Source of the DNA: CAZZEX01 sp964653285
GTDB taxonomy: Bacteria; Chloroflexota; Anaerolineae; B4-G1
DNA: 64,000 bases
Assembly (NCBI GenBank): GCA_964653285.1
Contig: CAZZEX010000012.1
Span: 1-64,000 of the forward strand
Direction: 5' to 3'
Shown here: in pieces, positions 50,517 through 59,221 of the stretch
How positions within the stretch are numbered: position 1 is the stretch's first letter
Layout: the number at the start of each line of letters is the position of its first letter
Notes under the pieces: model-generated
The model's database searches: none
What the model was told of the DNA's origin: nothing
What the model saw: only the letters and a program-made list of their open reading frames with translations
Program-made: the position numbers and the translations under genes

Positions 50517-52970
50517 TTAATCTTCGTTTCCACGTATCCGGCGCAACCATTTCTGGGTACCAGTCATCAACCGCATCACGCGACCGTTCATGATCTCATG
50601 GATGAATTGCTCTTTCTCATTAGCCAACGTCTCGAGTTCGCAGGCTCGCCCTTCAAGGTATGCAGAATGTGCGCGAGTTTTCTCCAGTGCGTCCAGCAGC
50701 ATGTGCACGTCTCGCTCCAACTGATCGGCGCGAACGGCCTCCCGCAACAGCCTTTCCCAGTTAGATGATGACCAGCGCTGATAGACTTCTAGTTGCCGGT
50801 CGGCCGCGTGGTGTGGGTGGCGACAAAAGCGATCCAACGGCGTCACAGCGCTTTCCCAGGTAAACTGTGCTTTCACACGCGCAAAGGCGTCCCGGCGCGC
50901 CAGACGCGCATCTGGTTCATCCAGCAACGACGACATGGCCTCGCGCAATCCATCCACATCGCCGGGGCGCGCAGTACAGCCTAACCCTTCGCGCGTCACC
51001 AAATCACCCAGCACGTCACCGCTGCCCGCCAGGATAGGCAGGCCAGCCCAGAAATAATCCAGCAATCGCGTGCGAAAGCTAAAGCGTGTCTCGAGATGCT
51101 TATGATGGAAACTCACGCCAATGTCGGCCTCCAGCAAGTAATTCTCGCGATCGGCATACGGGGTCCATTGGTGAAAAATCGCGCTCTGATCTAACAGGCC
51201 CAGTTCACGACTGAGTTGCACGGCTTTCTCTTCCGTTGCGAAGGTAGGCTCACTCTCCCGCCGGCCACTGCAGAACACCAGGCGCGCATTTGGATGAGAC
51301 GCGACGACTCCCGCAAACGCACGGATCACCGTGAGCGGATCAAGCCAGTCCCACAATCCGCCCCACCATAAGAGCACTTTGTCGGTAGGGGCAACTCTGG
51401 GATGTACACCCTTAAGCACCTGCTTACGATGAACGGGGGGGCGCGACGGTAGGCCGAACGGCACCACGTCTATCAGTTGGCGCAGCATGCGATCCTCGTG
51501 ATATTCGTGGGGATTGACGCGGTTGAGCGCGGTGAGCATACCCAGCCAGTAGTCACGTTGACGCTCGCTGGCGCAAATGAAGAAGTCGCCAATTTTGATC
51601 TGCTCGCTCAACACACTCAGGTCTACCAGGTAATCACCCACGTCTGCATCCGACGCCCCCGCGCCACGAATCTCCAGCCCCTCCAGGGTGAGCGGGCCGT
51701 ACAGGTCTACGACCAGGTAGTTACGGTACTGGCGCAGAAGTGGGAGCAAGTGTGGGTGGCGCAGTAGCGTGAAGCCTTGCAACAGGACGACGGCGTGATC
51801 GGCAGCCAGCGCAGCGAACTGTTCGGGTTGGCGGTAGGTTTGCACAGCAAAGCGTTCGTCCGTCATGGCGACCTGGTTGGGCGCGGCCAGCGTGACGCGG
51901 TGCTCCTTGCTCAACGCCGAGGCGATCTCCCAATAACGGACGCTGGGCCCGCTCATCGCCTCACGGATGTCGTCAGGCGCAAGCACCAACACGCCGTCTT
52001 CACAGCGCGGCAATTCCCCACAGACTGGTACAGGCACAGGTGCAGCCAAGGGCTGGCTCAAAGTGGCTTCCGCTCGTGGCAAACTTTCGGCCAATACTTG
52101 ACGTATCTTCCGGAATTCGCTTTCCCGTTCGTTATCGAGGAGCGAAAGGATCGCCTGGCCGAAAGCCAACCCATCGTCACCTGCTACTTCCTCCGCGGGT
52201 TGATAGGCCTCACGCACACGCGCCAGCGGGGCCTCGCAACCGCGCTGTGCGATCACAAAGACATGCCGGTAGCCAGGCGCGCGCAAACTGGAGGCATAGA
52301 AGTTCTCATTAAAGTAGCGATCCACCAGCGTGTGCAAAGGCACCGGGTCAGGCAGCGTGAGTATGAAATGTTTCACCACCATCATGGGGAACCAATGGTG
52401 GAAATAGCCGTGTGGAAAGTCCACGAAGGCCAGGCCACGCTCGGTCAACTGCTGGCAGACCAGATCACGATGGGGCAAACCGTAGGTGAGATGCTCACGG
52501 AGTTGCGGCTGCTCAAAACCGAAGTGCCGCTTGACATACTCGAACAAGATTCGCTCTGCCGCAACGGAGCGCTCGTCGTAGAATGGCGCGGCTAAGATGG
52601 TGTAACTGCGCGACACACGCAGTAATTCATCCACGAAGCCCGTACGGCCAGAGGGCGGGATGTGTTCGAGCGTGTCGCAACTAACCACTACGTCGAACAC
52701 CCCTGAGGCAAAAGGTAGCGCCGTCCCGCTAGCCCGTATGTACTTATCCAACCGGCACTCTGTCAGGTCCACGACAGTAATGTCGGCATCGGCTATGAAC
52801 AAGGTGGCAGGGAGTATATCTTCGCCAGTATGCGTCTTGAAATACCCGCCCAAGTCAAGTACACGGGGACGCGCTGATTCCAGGTAACTGCGCAGCAGGC
52901 CGATGACCTCGCTGGCCAGCCGGTAGCGTTGGTATTGATCAAATGGCATGTCCAAGGGGTCAAGATGCAT
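50517..52970 (-). CDS. Methyltransferase-glycosyltransferase fusion, GT paralogue C
   Basis: An 817-residue two-domain protein; GGAGAATG lies before the ATG at 52970. Residues 1-250 are a SAM methyltransferase (RVLDLGGYFKTHTG, VVDLTE, FDVVVSCDTLEHIPP). Residues about 330-740 are the third copy of the GT-B family seen at 42283 and 47772 (AMSGPSVRYWEIASAL, LRQLIDVVPFGLP, DKVLLWWGGLWDWLDPLTVIRA, YLLEADIGVSFHHKHLETRFSFRTRLLDYFWAGLP). A C-terminal coiled coil covers about 750-800. Fusion suggests that one enzyme both extends and methylates the chain, perhaps ending it. Confidence 0.85.
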   Translation of the reverse strand: MHLDPLDMPFDQYQRYRLASEVIGLLRSYLESARPRVLDLGGYFKTHTGEDILPATLFIADADITVVDLTECRLDKYIRASGTALPFASGVFDVVVSCDTLEHIPPSGRTGFVDELLRVSRSYTILAAPFYDERSVAAERILFEYVKRHFGFEQPQLREHLTYGLPHRDLVCQQLTERGLAFVDFPHGYFHHWFPMMVVKHFILTLPDPVPLHTLVDRYFNENFYASSLRAPGYRHVFVIAQRGCEAPLARVREAYQPAEEVAGDDGLAFGQAILSLLDNERESEFRKIRQVLAESLPRAEATLSQPLAAPVPVPVCGELPRCEDGVLVLAPDDIREAMSGPSVRYWEIASALSKEHRVTLAAPNQVAMTDERFAVQTYRQPEQFAALAADHAVVLLQGFTLLRHPHLLPLLRQYRNYLVVDLYGPLTLEGLEIRGAGASDADVGDYLVDLSVLSEQIKIGDFFICASERQRDYWLGMLTALNRVNPHEYHEDRMLRQLIDVVPFGLPSRPPVHRKQVLKGVHPRVAPTDKVLLWWGGLWDWLDPLTVIRAFAGVVASHPNARLVFCSGRRESEPTFATEEKAVQLSRELGLLDQSAIFHQWTPYADRENYLLEADIGVSFHHKHLETRFSFRTRLLDYFWAGLPILAGSGDVLGDLVTREGLGCTARPGDVDGLREAMSSLLDEPDARLARRDAFARVKAQFTWESAVTPLDRFCRHPHHAADRQLEVYQRWSSSNWERLLREAVRADQLERDVHMLLDALEKTRAHSAYLEGRACELETLANEKEQFIHEIMNGRVMRLMTGTQKWLRRIRGNED

Positions 52971-53014
52971 CAATCATTCTCCACTGTCGCAGAGATCTGA
53001 GATCATAATCTCTT

Positions 53015-53902
53015 TCATTTCACCTGTCGGCTTGATCCAGTTTGACCCCCATCTTCCCTCTCGCGCAGGTAGGCTGCGAGAGCCTCTGTCCAGGGCCGCA
53101 TCTCGTCCAGCCCCAGGCGAGCCAGGGCCGCGTTCTCCAGTACGGAGTAAGCGGGCCGCTGGGCGGCTGCCCCCGACCGGTCAGTGGATTGGGGTATGAG
53201 CCCCGTTTCCAGGCCGGACAGTTTCAGGATTTCGGCAGTGAAGTCGTACCACGAGCAACTCCCGGCATTGGTGATGTGGTAGAGACCATAGTGTTCTGTC
53301 TGGATCAGACGGTGAATCTGATGGGCCAGGTCTAACGTGTAAGTCGGCGACAGCACCTGGTCGTTCACCATGCGGATGGTTTTTCCATCACGGGCCTGCT
53401 TCAGTCGGCTCTCGACAAAGTTGCCCCCCTTGCCACTGCTGCCAGCCACGCCGTATAGGCCAGAAGTGCGCACAATGAAGTATTTGTCCAGCAGATAGCG
53501 CACAAAATGCTCTCCGGCCAGTTTAGACGCCCCATAGACGTTGATGGGATTGGGCAGGTCTGTCTCCACATACGGCGCGACTTTACGGCCGTCAAACACG
53601 TAATCGGTGCTTATGTGCACCAGAGCCGCTCCGACTTCACGGCAGGCCAGGGCCAGGTTGCGAACGCCGAAGGTATTGACTTGAAAGGACTTCTCCACGT
53701 TGGTCTCGCATTCGTCCACCCGGTGATAAGCGGCAGTGTTGATCACTATCTGGGGCTGATGCCGGGTGATGACCATCCGGGTGCCCCCGGCGTCGCAGAT
53801 CTCGATGTCCCGATGGGTCAGCGGCACCAGACCCTCACCGGCCAGCACCCTGACCAGATCGCTGCCCAGTTGGCCGTTGGCTCCGATGAGCAGAATCCTC
53901 AT
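53015..53902 (-). CDS. rfbD: dTDP-4-dehydrorhamnose reductase
   Basis: A 295-residue extended SDR with the NAD(P) motif GANGQLGSDL at residues 7-16, INTAAYHRVDECE, HISTDYVFDG and the catalytic YGASKLAGE. It makes dTDP-L-rhamnose (or a related 6-deoxysugar) from the 4-keto sugar. AGGAGG precedes the ATG. It follows an epimerase/dehydratase-like gene and an RmlC-like gene, though rmlA and rmlB proper are not in the window. Confidence 0.93.
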   Translation of the reverse strand: MRILLIGANGQLGSDLVRVLAGEGLVPLTHRDIEICDAGGTRMVITRHQPQIVINTAAYHRVDECETNVEKSFQVNTFGVRNLALACREVGAALVHISTDYVFDGRKVAPYVETDLPNPINVYGASKLAGEHFVRYLLDKYFIVRTSGLYGVAGSSGKGGNFVESRLKQARDGKTIRMVNDQVLSPTYTLDLAHQIHRLIQTEHYGLYHITNAGSCSWYDFTAEILKLSGLETGLIPQSTDRSGAAAQRPAYSVLENAALARLGLDEMRPWTEALAAYLREREDGGQTGSSRQVK

Positions 53903-53909
53903 GTTCGTC

Positions 53910-54968
53910 CTAACCTCCTGCTGCTGGTGCGTCGAAGATGGTGCCCGTTACCTTAATAATCCGGTCCGCTTCCTCCAGCAGCCGCATCCAGCGGATGTTG
54001 TAGTACCTGGGGTTGTCGAAGTCGGTGTAGCCATAGGCCCGGATTTTTTCCACCATGTCCTTGACCGACTCCTCGATGGACACCACCGGGCGGAAGTTAA
54101 GTTCACGGCTGATCTTGGTTGCCGACACCCGATAGCTGCGCACGCCCCGATAGCCGTAATCAGCCCGAATATCAATGTCCACCCCAACTTCGCGCAGGGC
54201 CTCGCGCACCCGCAAGGCCAGTTCGGAGATGCGCATGTTGCGGTAGGACACGTTGAAGATCTGTCCCTTGACTATGTCCTCGGGGGCCTGGACGCAGGCG
54301 ATGTAGGCCCGGGCTGCATCTCGCACATCCACCAGGGGCCGCCACATCTCGCCGCCGTAATGAATGGTGATATAGCCCTTGGACAAGGCGTCCTTGACAA
54401 AGGTGTTCACCACCAGGTCATAGCGCATGCGGGGGGAGAAGCCATAGATGGTACCCTTGCGCAGGATGACTGGGCAGAAATTGTCGCCAGTCATGCCCAA
54501 AAGCAGTTTCTCCGCCTCCCGCTTGGAGCTGGAGTAGGCTGCTTTGGGCGCGACCAGGGTCTCCTCGTCTTGTAAGACGTCTTTTTCGTCGTTACCCACG
54601 CCGGCATCATAGATGGAACAGGACGAGGCGAAGATATAGCGGCTGACACCGGCTTCGAGGCACAAATCGGCCAAGGCCTTAGCCGCCAGAGTGTTCATCT
54701 CATAATTGGCCTTGGGATTGTATTCGGCAGTGGGATCGTTGGACAAGCCGCCGATATTGACCACCGCGTCCACATCCTGCAGCACGGCTTTGTCCAGCAC
54801 CCGCATATCACTCGCGACTAGCTCCACCCGGTCGCGGATGTCTCGCAAGCCATCTTCCCCATAATACAAGCGGTCCAGAATTCGGACAGCATAGCCACGC
54901 TCCAGTAACTCTTCGGCCAAGACGGCTCCCACATATCCTGCGCCGCCCACTAAAAGTATTTTGCGCAT
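53910..54968 (-). CDS. NAD-dependent sugar epimerase/dehydratase
   Basis: A 352-residue extended SDR. GGAGG directly precedes the ATG at 54968. It shows VGGAGYVGAVLAEELLERGY, VVNIGGLSNDPTAEYNP, the active-site YSSSKREAEK and WRPLVDVRDAARA. The SNDPTAEYNP region is typical of a UDP/GDP-sugar epimerase group found with capsule clusters rather than of RmlB. It lies 2 bp after the cupin epimerase gene, so the two act on the same or successive nucleotide sugars. Confidence 0.87.
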   Translation of the reverse strand: MRKILLVGGAGYVGAVLAEELLERGYAVRILDRLYYGEDGLRDIRDRVELVASDMRVLDKAVLQDVDAVVNIGGLSNDPTAEYNPKANYEMNTLAAKALADLCLEAGVSRYIFASSCSIYDAGVGNDEKDVLQDEETLVAPKAAYSSSKREAEKLLLGMTGDNFCPVILRKGTIYGFSPRMRYDLVVNTFVKDALSKGYITIHYGGEMWRPLVDVRDAARAYIACVQAPEDIVKGQIFNVSYRNMRISELALRVREALREVGVDIDIRADYGYRGVRSYRVSATKISRELNFRPVVSIEESVKDMVEKIRAYGYTDFDNPRYYNIRWMRLLEEADRIIKVTGTIFDAPAAGG

Positions 54969-54970
54969 AT

Positions 54971-55447
54971 CTACCTCCCTTTGACCGTCCACACATCCCC
55001 AAAAGAATCCGGGGGAATGCGCACCTCGTCAGGATTTTCCTGGTTGTAGACCTCGCTGGCGGTGCTGACCATCAGAGTGTCATCCTCCAGCGACATCCAG
55101 CCGTGGTACACCCCTGGCGGCACGACGATGAGCCGGGACCGGCGGTCGCCGACGACGACCATCATCATCTCTCCGTAGGTGGGGCTATCGGGCCGGTCGT
55201 CCTTGAGCACGAACTTGGCCGTGCCGTGGACGATGCAGAACCAATCCCACAGCACCTCATGCTTGTGGAAGGCCCGCACCGTGCCGCGGACCGGATCGCC
55301 TACTATGTACACCTGGCGGATATCGTGGGCCACGGAATATGGTAACTGCGGCTCGTTCCCCTGGGGCGTTCTGCGGATGATCTCACACAGGAATCCCCGA
55401 TCATCCATGTGGACCGTCAGATCAATTACTTGCACTCCGTCTATCAT
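54971..55447 (-). CDS. RmlC-like dTDP-sugar 3,5-epimerase (cupin)
   Basis: A 158-residue cupin with MDDRGFLCEIIRR, QVYIVGDPVRGTVRAFHKHEVLWDWFCIVHG and VPPGVYHGWMSLEDDTLMV. It is related to dTDP-4-dehydrorhamnose 3,5-epimerase; the usual RGLHYQ motif is changed to RAFHKHE, so the substrate may differ. AAGGAG lies before the ATG. First gene of the three-gene sugar nucleotide unit. Confidence 0.87.
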   Translation of the reverse strand: MIDGVQVIDLTVHMDDRGFLCEIIRRTPQGNEPQLPYSVAHDIRQVYIVGDPVRGTVRAFHKHEVLWDWFCIVHGTAKFVLKDDRPDSPTYGEMMMVVVGDRRSRLIVVPPGVYHGWMSLEDDTLMVSTASEVYNQENPDEVRIPPDSFGDVWTVKGR

Positions 55448-55558
55448 TTCAGAGAACTCCTTTCTCTACTCGAGTTTAGACAATGCACCAGACGCTCGGC
55501 TCACGCCAGCGGCGGCTTGCACTTCGAGATTTGAAAATATCCATGGAAACACAAGATT

Positions 55559-56254
55559 CTACGTTAGTGGCGGCAATGCGTCACCTTCTGCAAATGCACG
55601 GATTGCTCTCTCTACCTCATCTACCGTAGGTTCGAAGGAGTCTGTTCCTTTCACCTCGTAGCGAGGCGCAAACCGATCAGTCGAAAAAGTCCGCCTGATC
55701 GGCGGCGAACTGGCAGACAGGTCAGTCAGCACGGTGATGTAAGAACCAAACTCTTCAGCAACATTGTGTAGATGCCGCAGGCCAAAATCCAGGCTGATGT
55801 TATGCCTTTTCAGATAACAGAGCGTCTCAGGCTTTATCACGTAATGAAATTCGCGCAAAATCCAGCGTTTATGAAAAACATCTGTCCAGAAATCAATGTG
55901 CCATGCACATATATGCATGTAAAGGTCTTCCGCGAAGAAAAACTTGTGGCCTAAGACAAGTGCCGAGTTAGACCATGCGAAAGGAGTCCACAGCTCAAGT
56001 TGTGCATTATCCGCGCACACTCGATTGATCTCAAGAAAAACACGGTCTGGATTTGACAGGTGCTCAAGAAAGTGAGATGAGTACACATGCTCGACGCTAC
56101 CATCCTCGAAGGGCAAAGGCTGAGTTTCGATGTCAAGGACGTAGTCTACTTGCGGGAATGGTTGGATATCAATGCCAATAGTTCCTTCCCTTTTGTTTGC
56201 ACCGCAACCCAAATCAATTCTTAACCCAGATTGTTTTTGCATCACTTTCACCAT
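55559..56254 (-). CDS. SAM-dependent methyltransferase
   Basis: A 231-residue enzyme with LRIDLGCGANKREGTIGIDIQPFPQVDYVLDIETQPLPFEDGSVEHVYSSHFLEHLSNP, a common glycan-locus methyltransferase pattern. The exact start is uncertain (56314, 56254 or 56242), with no clear ribosome binding site. It follows the Wzt-type ATPase gene and is probably co-transcribed with it; O-antigen ABC exporters are often coupled to chain-terminating methyltransferases. Confidence 0.82.
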   Translation of the reverse strand: MVKVMQKQSGLRIDLGCGANKREGTIGIDIQPFPQVDYVLDIETQPLPFEDGSVEHVYSSHFLEHLSNPDRVFLEINRVCADNAQLELWTPFAWSNSALVLGHKFFFAEDLYMHICAWHIDFWTDVFHKRWILREFHYVIKPETLCYLKRHNISLDFGLRHLHNVAEEFGSYITVLTDLSASSPPIRRTFSTDRFAPRYEVKGTDSFEPTVDEVERAIRAFAEGDALPPLT

Positions 56255-56340
56255 TGAATTTAGATTGAAGGTAGTGGCTTTGACCGCGTTTTCGAACTTT
56301 GGGCTCCGCCTCAACGAAACGCGGGAATTTGTAGTCCAGG

Positions 56341-57576
56341 CTACTCATGGCTCGCTCCATCGGATGCATGTTGCCACCAGGCTGGGATGAGAACCAAACC
56401 CAAGGTCTCTTTGACCGCCCCCGGTTGGACGCGCAGCGTGTAGAGTCGATCATGATGGTCGTAGGGACGCAGGAAATAGCGCTCACACACAGCCACAGAT
56501 ATCTGATAGGTCCCTCCTAACAATGGGAGGTGTTCAATCTCATAACAAACCTCCCCGTCACCTTCTACGTGATCAATGGGAAAATCAGCCGTTTGGGTGT
56601 TGGGACCGCTGATGAGCAGCCCATCGTTGCGGTGGATACCAATGCCGAACACCGGATGGTCAACGCGTTGATGAGCATGGTATCGCATCTTGATCGTGAC
56701 CTTCTCACCCGTAGCAAAAACGTTGCGTTCGCGTCCTCGCGCATCTAGCAACTGTACGTCCACGATCTCTACCTCGCCACTGCCCCACCTTCGCTCGTCA
56801 ACGGCAGTGGGGCTCTGTCGTTCCAGTTTAGCACTGTCCGTGTAAGCAATGTGGCGAACATAATCTCGCGTGACTCTGTCTGCGGGGCCCCACCCCCTGA
56901 GCAGCCCGTGGTCGAGCCAGACGGCCTCGCTGCACAGATTCCGCACGGTCTCCACGCTGTGGGAAACAAGGAGAATCGTGACTCCCCGCCGTCTCAAGTC
57001 AACGATCTTGTCCAGACACTTGGCTTGAAAGGACTGATCCCCCACCGCCAGCACCTCGTCCACCAGCAGAACCTCCGGGTCGGTGTGGACCGCTACCGAG
57101 AACCCCAGCCGCACGTACATCCCCGACGAGTAGTGCTTAACCGGCACGTCTATAAAGCGCTCCAGTTCGGCAAATGAGATGATCTCGTCCAGTTTCCGCC
57201 GGATCTCGGCCCGGCTCAAACCCAAAATCGAACCGTTCAGGTAAATGTTCTCTAGCCCGGTCAGATCGGGGTGGAAGCCTGCCCCCAGTTCCAGCAGGGC
57301 CCCCACCCGTCCGCTGACCTCAATCCGCCCCGAGGTGGGCTCGATGATACGGGAGATGAGCTTGAGCGCCGTGCTCTTGCCTGCACCGTTGGGCCCGATG
57401 ATGCCTACTGTTTCTCCCTGCTTCACGGTGAAACTGACGTCCCGCAAAGCCCAGAATTCCTCGCGGGAACTGTGATTGCGTTGGAACAGGCTGAGGGCCA
57501 ATTCCTGAAAGGAACGTGCCCGCTCGCGGTGGAGGATGAATTTCTTTGACACACTGTCAAACTGGATGGCCGTCAT
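56341..57576 (-). CDS. Polysaccharide ABC exporter ATPase, Wzt type
   Basis: A 411-residue protein. Residues 1-250 are an ABC ATPase with Walker A GPNGAGKST (61-69), the FHPDLTGLENIYLNG segment, signature YSSGMYVRLGFSVA and Walker B VLLVDEVLAVGD, all typical of the Wzt/TagH group. Residues about 260-400 form a Wzt_C-like carbohydrate-binding domain (GEKVTIKMRYHAHQRVDHPVFGIGIHRNDG). That domain usually recognises a modified chain end. No ABC-2 permease (Wzm) is found in the window. Confidence 0.92.
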   Translation of the reverse strand: MTAIQFDSVSKKFILHRERARSFQELALSLFQRNHSSREEFWALRDVSFTVKQGETVGIIGPNGAGKSTALKLISRIIEPTSGRIEVSGRVGALLELGAGFHPDLTGLENIYLNGSILGLSRAEIRRKLDEIISFAELERFIDVPVKHYSSGMYVRLGFSVAVHTDPEVLLVDEVLAVGDQSFQAKCLDKIVDLRRRGVTILLVSHSVETVRNLCSEAVWLDHGLLRGWGPADRVTRDYVRHIAYTDSAKLERQSPTAVDERRWGSGEVEIVDVQLLDARGRERNVFATGEKVTIKMRYHAHQRVDHPVFGIGIHRNDGLLISGPNTQTADFPIDHVEGDGEVCYEIEHLPLLGGTYQISVAVCERYFLRPYDHHDRLYTLRVQPGAVKETLGLVLIPAWWQHASDGASHE

Positions 57577-57604
57577 CGTCACCTGACTGCCTATCTCCAC
57601 CTCA

Positions 57605-59113
57605 TCATCTCGTACAGGCGACCAGAGGGAGGAAGACTTGTTCCTTCGCCACCAACACCACTCCACCAGCCTCGTTGTTGGCCTCGTTCCCTTCACTGAC
57701 CTCATATCCCGGGTCCACCACCACTCGTACCGCGTGAGCACCGGGCGTCACATTTGACAAGATCAGCGTGGCTTCCTTCACCTCAGCGCCGCCCGCAATT
57801 GTATCACTGACAACCTGGTCGGCGCCGATCGGGTACTCTTCGCCATCCAGAAAGCGGATGGTAACCGGCTGGGTGATGGCGACGTTGCCGACGTTGGAGA
57901 CGCGCGCTCTCAGAGCGATGGTGACAGTATCCGTTGGGGAAAGGGGAGGGGGGCCTACCTGCCCCACATCCACGGCGAGGAGGTCTACAGTGGGTGATAT
58001 AGCCCCCGTGTAAGCGCCAAAGGCAATACCCAGCAGTGTCGGATTTTGCGTGTATAGGTCAAACAGCGCGCCACCGTAGCCAGTATCGTCCAGGCTGTAC
58101 CACAGCCAGCGCTGCACCAGCCGGTTCTCGTCGGCCGGGTAGCCAACGTCTGGATCGGTGGCCGTGAGCAGGAAATCGAAGGTGCCGTACATAAAATCCC
58201 GCGCCCGTGCCTCGTTGAACACCACCCCCTCATGCTCGTAGACAAACTCATAGTATGGCAGTAGCGTCCCATATTCGGTGATGTATAGAGGCTTGTCGTG
58301 GTACCCGTGCTGGCTCATCCAGCCGCGGAAGGCCAGGATACGCGCTTGAAAGATATCCAGGCGGTCCGAGTCCCACCACTCGTATAGCTCCCCCTCGTCG
58401 GCGGAGATGCCCGGGGGAATATCACAGCCATAGTCATCGCGCTTCTCTCGCAGGATGTAGGTATGGATATTCCAGGCATCCGTCGGCAAGGGCTCGCCAT
58501 AGAGTGAGGCATAGGCTTCCAGCACGATGTCCAGATATTGCATACGAATGGGTGTCGGTTGAACGATACCGCCCGCCGACACCCTGGCCGTGGGATCAAG
58601 TGCCTTAATAGCGATGTGGGCATCGTGATAAGCCTGGGCATAATCCTGGGGCAGCACGTTGTCCTGGTGGATGCAATCGGGCTCATTACCGATCAACCAC
58701 AAGGCTCCCGGGTTGGCGGCAACTCGCTCTGCCAGCGTGGTTCCGGAAGGCGAATACCCGCTGCCACTTACGTGCAACAACTGAACGTACTCGGCTCCTC
58801 CCGGTCGCGACGGGCTGGTTTGAGTTTTCCAATCCGCATACCAACCCACGTTGAGAGAAGAGACGTTGTAAGACATCACCGGGTGATACCGCTCTCCCAC
58901 CCCGAAGCGAGCGTTGGGATAGTTACTGGCACCACTGAAGGTCTGCAGCGAAGCAGTAGCGCCGGCCGCGCCAGCGTCGTTGCCCAGGAAGATAAGGGCC
59001 AGCGCCAGGACTCCCAGAGCCAGGAGACCGGCTAAAGCAAGGCGCGTAAGTCCGCTGTGGACCATCAGTGACAGAGTGTCTCTTGCTGACGAGCGCGGGC
59101 TGCACAGTTTCAT
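57605..59113 (-). CDS. Secreted glycoside-hydrolase-like protein with a CARDB domain
   Basis: A 502-residue protein; AAGGAG precedes the ATG. After an N-terminal hydrophobic segment (LALAGLLALGVLALALIFLG) comes a TIM-barrel-like domain (about 60-370) with LIGNEPD and LYITEYGTL, positioned like the acid/base and nucleophile glutamates of clan A glycosidases. A CARDB-like domain follows (VDVGQVGPPPLSPTDTVTIALRARVSNVGN… EGNEANNEA). It ends in VFLPLVACTR. A substrate cannot be named; it may trim the surface glycan. Confidence 0.75.
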   Translation of the reverse strand: MKLCSPRSSARDTLSLMVHSGLTRLALAGLLALGVLALALIFLGNDAGAAGATASLQTFSGASNYPNARFGVGERYHPVMSYNVSSLNVGWYADWKTQTSPSRPGGAEYVQLLHVSGSGYSPSGTTLAERVAANPGALWLIGNEPDCIHQDNVLPQDYAQAYHDAHIAIKALDPTARVSAGGIVQPTPIRMQYLDIVLEAYASLYGEPLPTDAWNIHTYILREKRDDYGCDIPPGISADEGELYEWWDSDRLDIFQARILAFRGWMSQHGYHDKPLYITEYGTLLPYYEFVYEHEGVVFNEARARDFMYGTFDFLLTATDPDVGYPADENRLVQRWLWYSLDDTGYGGALFDLYTQNPTLLGIAFGAYTGAISPTVDLLAVDVGQVGPPPLSPTDTVTIALRARVSNVGNVAITQPVTIRFLDGEEYPIGADQVVSDTIAGGAEVKEATLILSNVTPGAHAVRVVVDPGYEVSEGNEANNEAGGVVLVAKEQVFLPLVACTR

Positions 59114-59221
59114 TGATAATGCTCCTTACTTCCCTTTATAGTATTACCCGACAACATTTGCGTTGTCCGCGAGAATCATGACCTGCTACTTGCAAACTTG
59201 CAGACTTGCGGCTTTGTCGCG

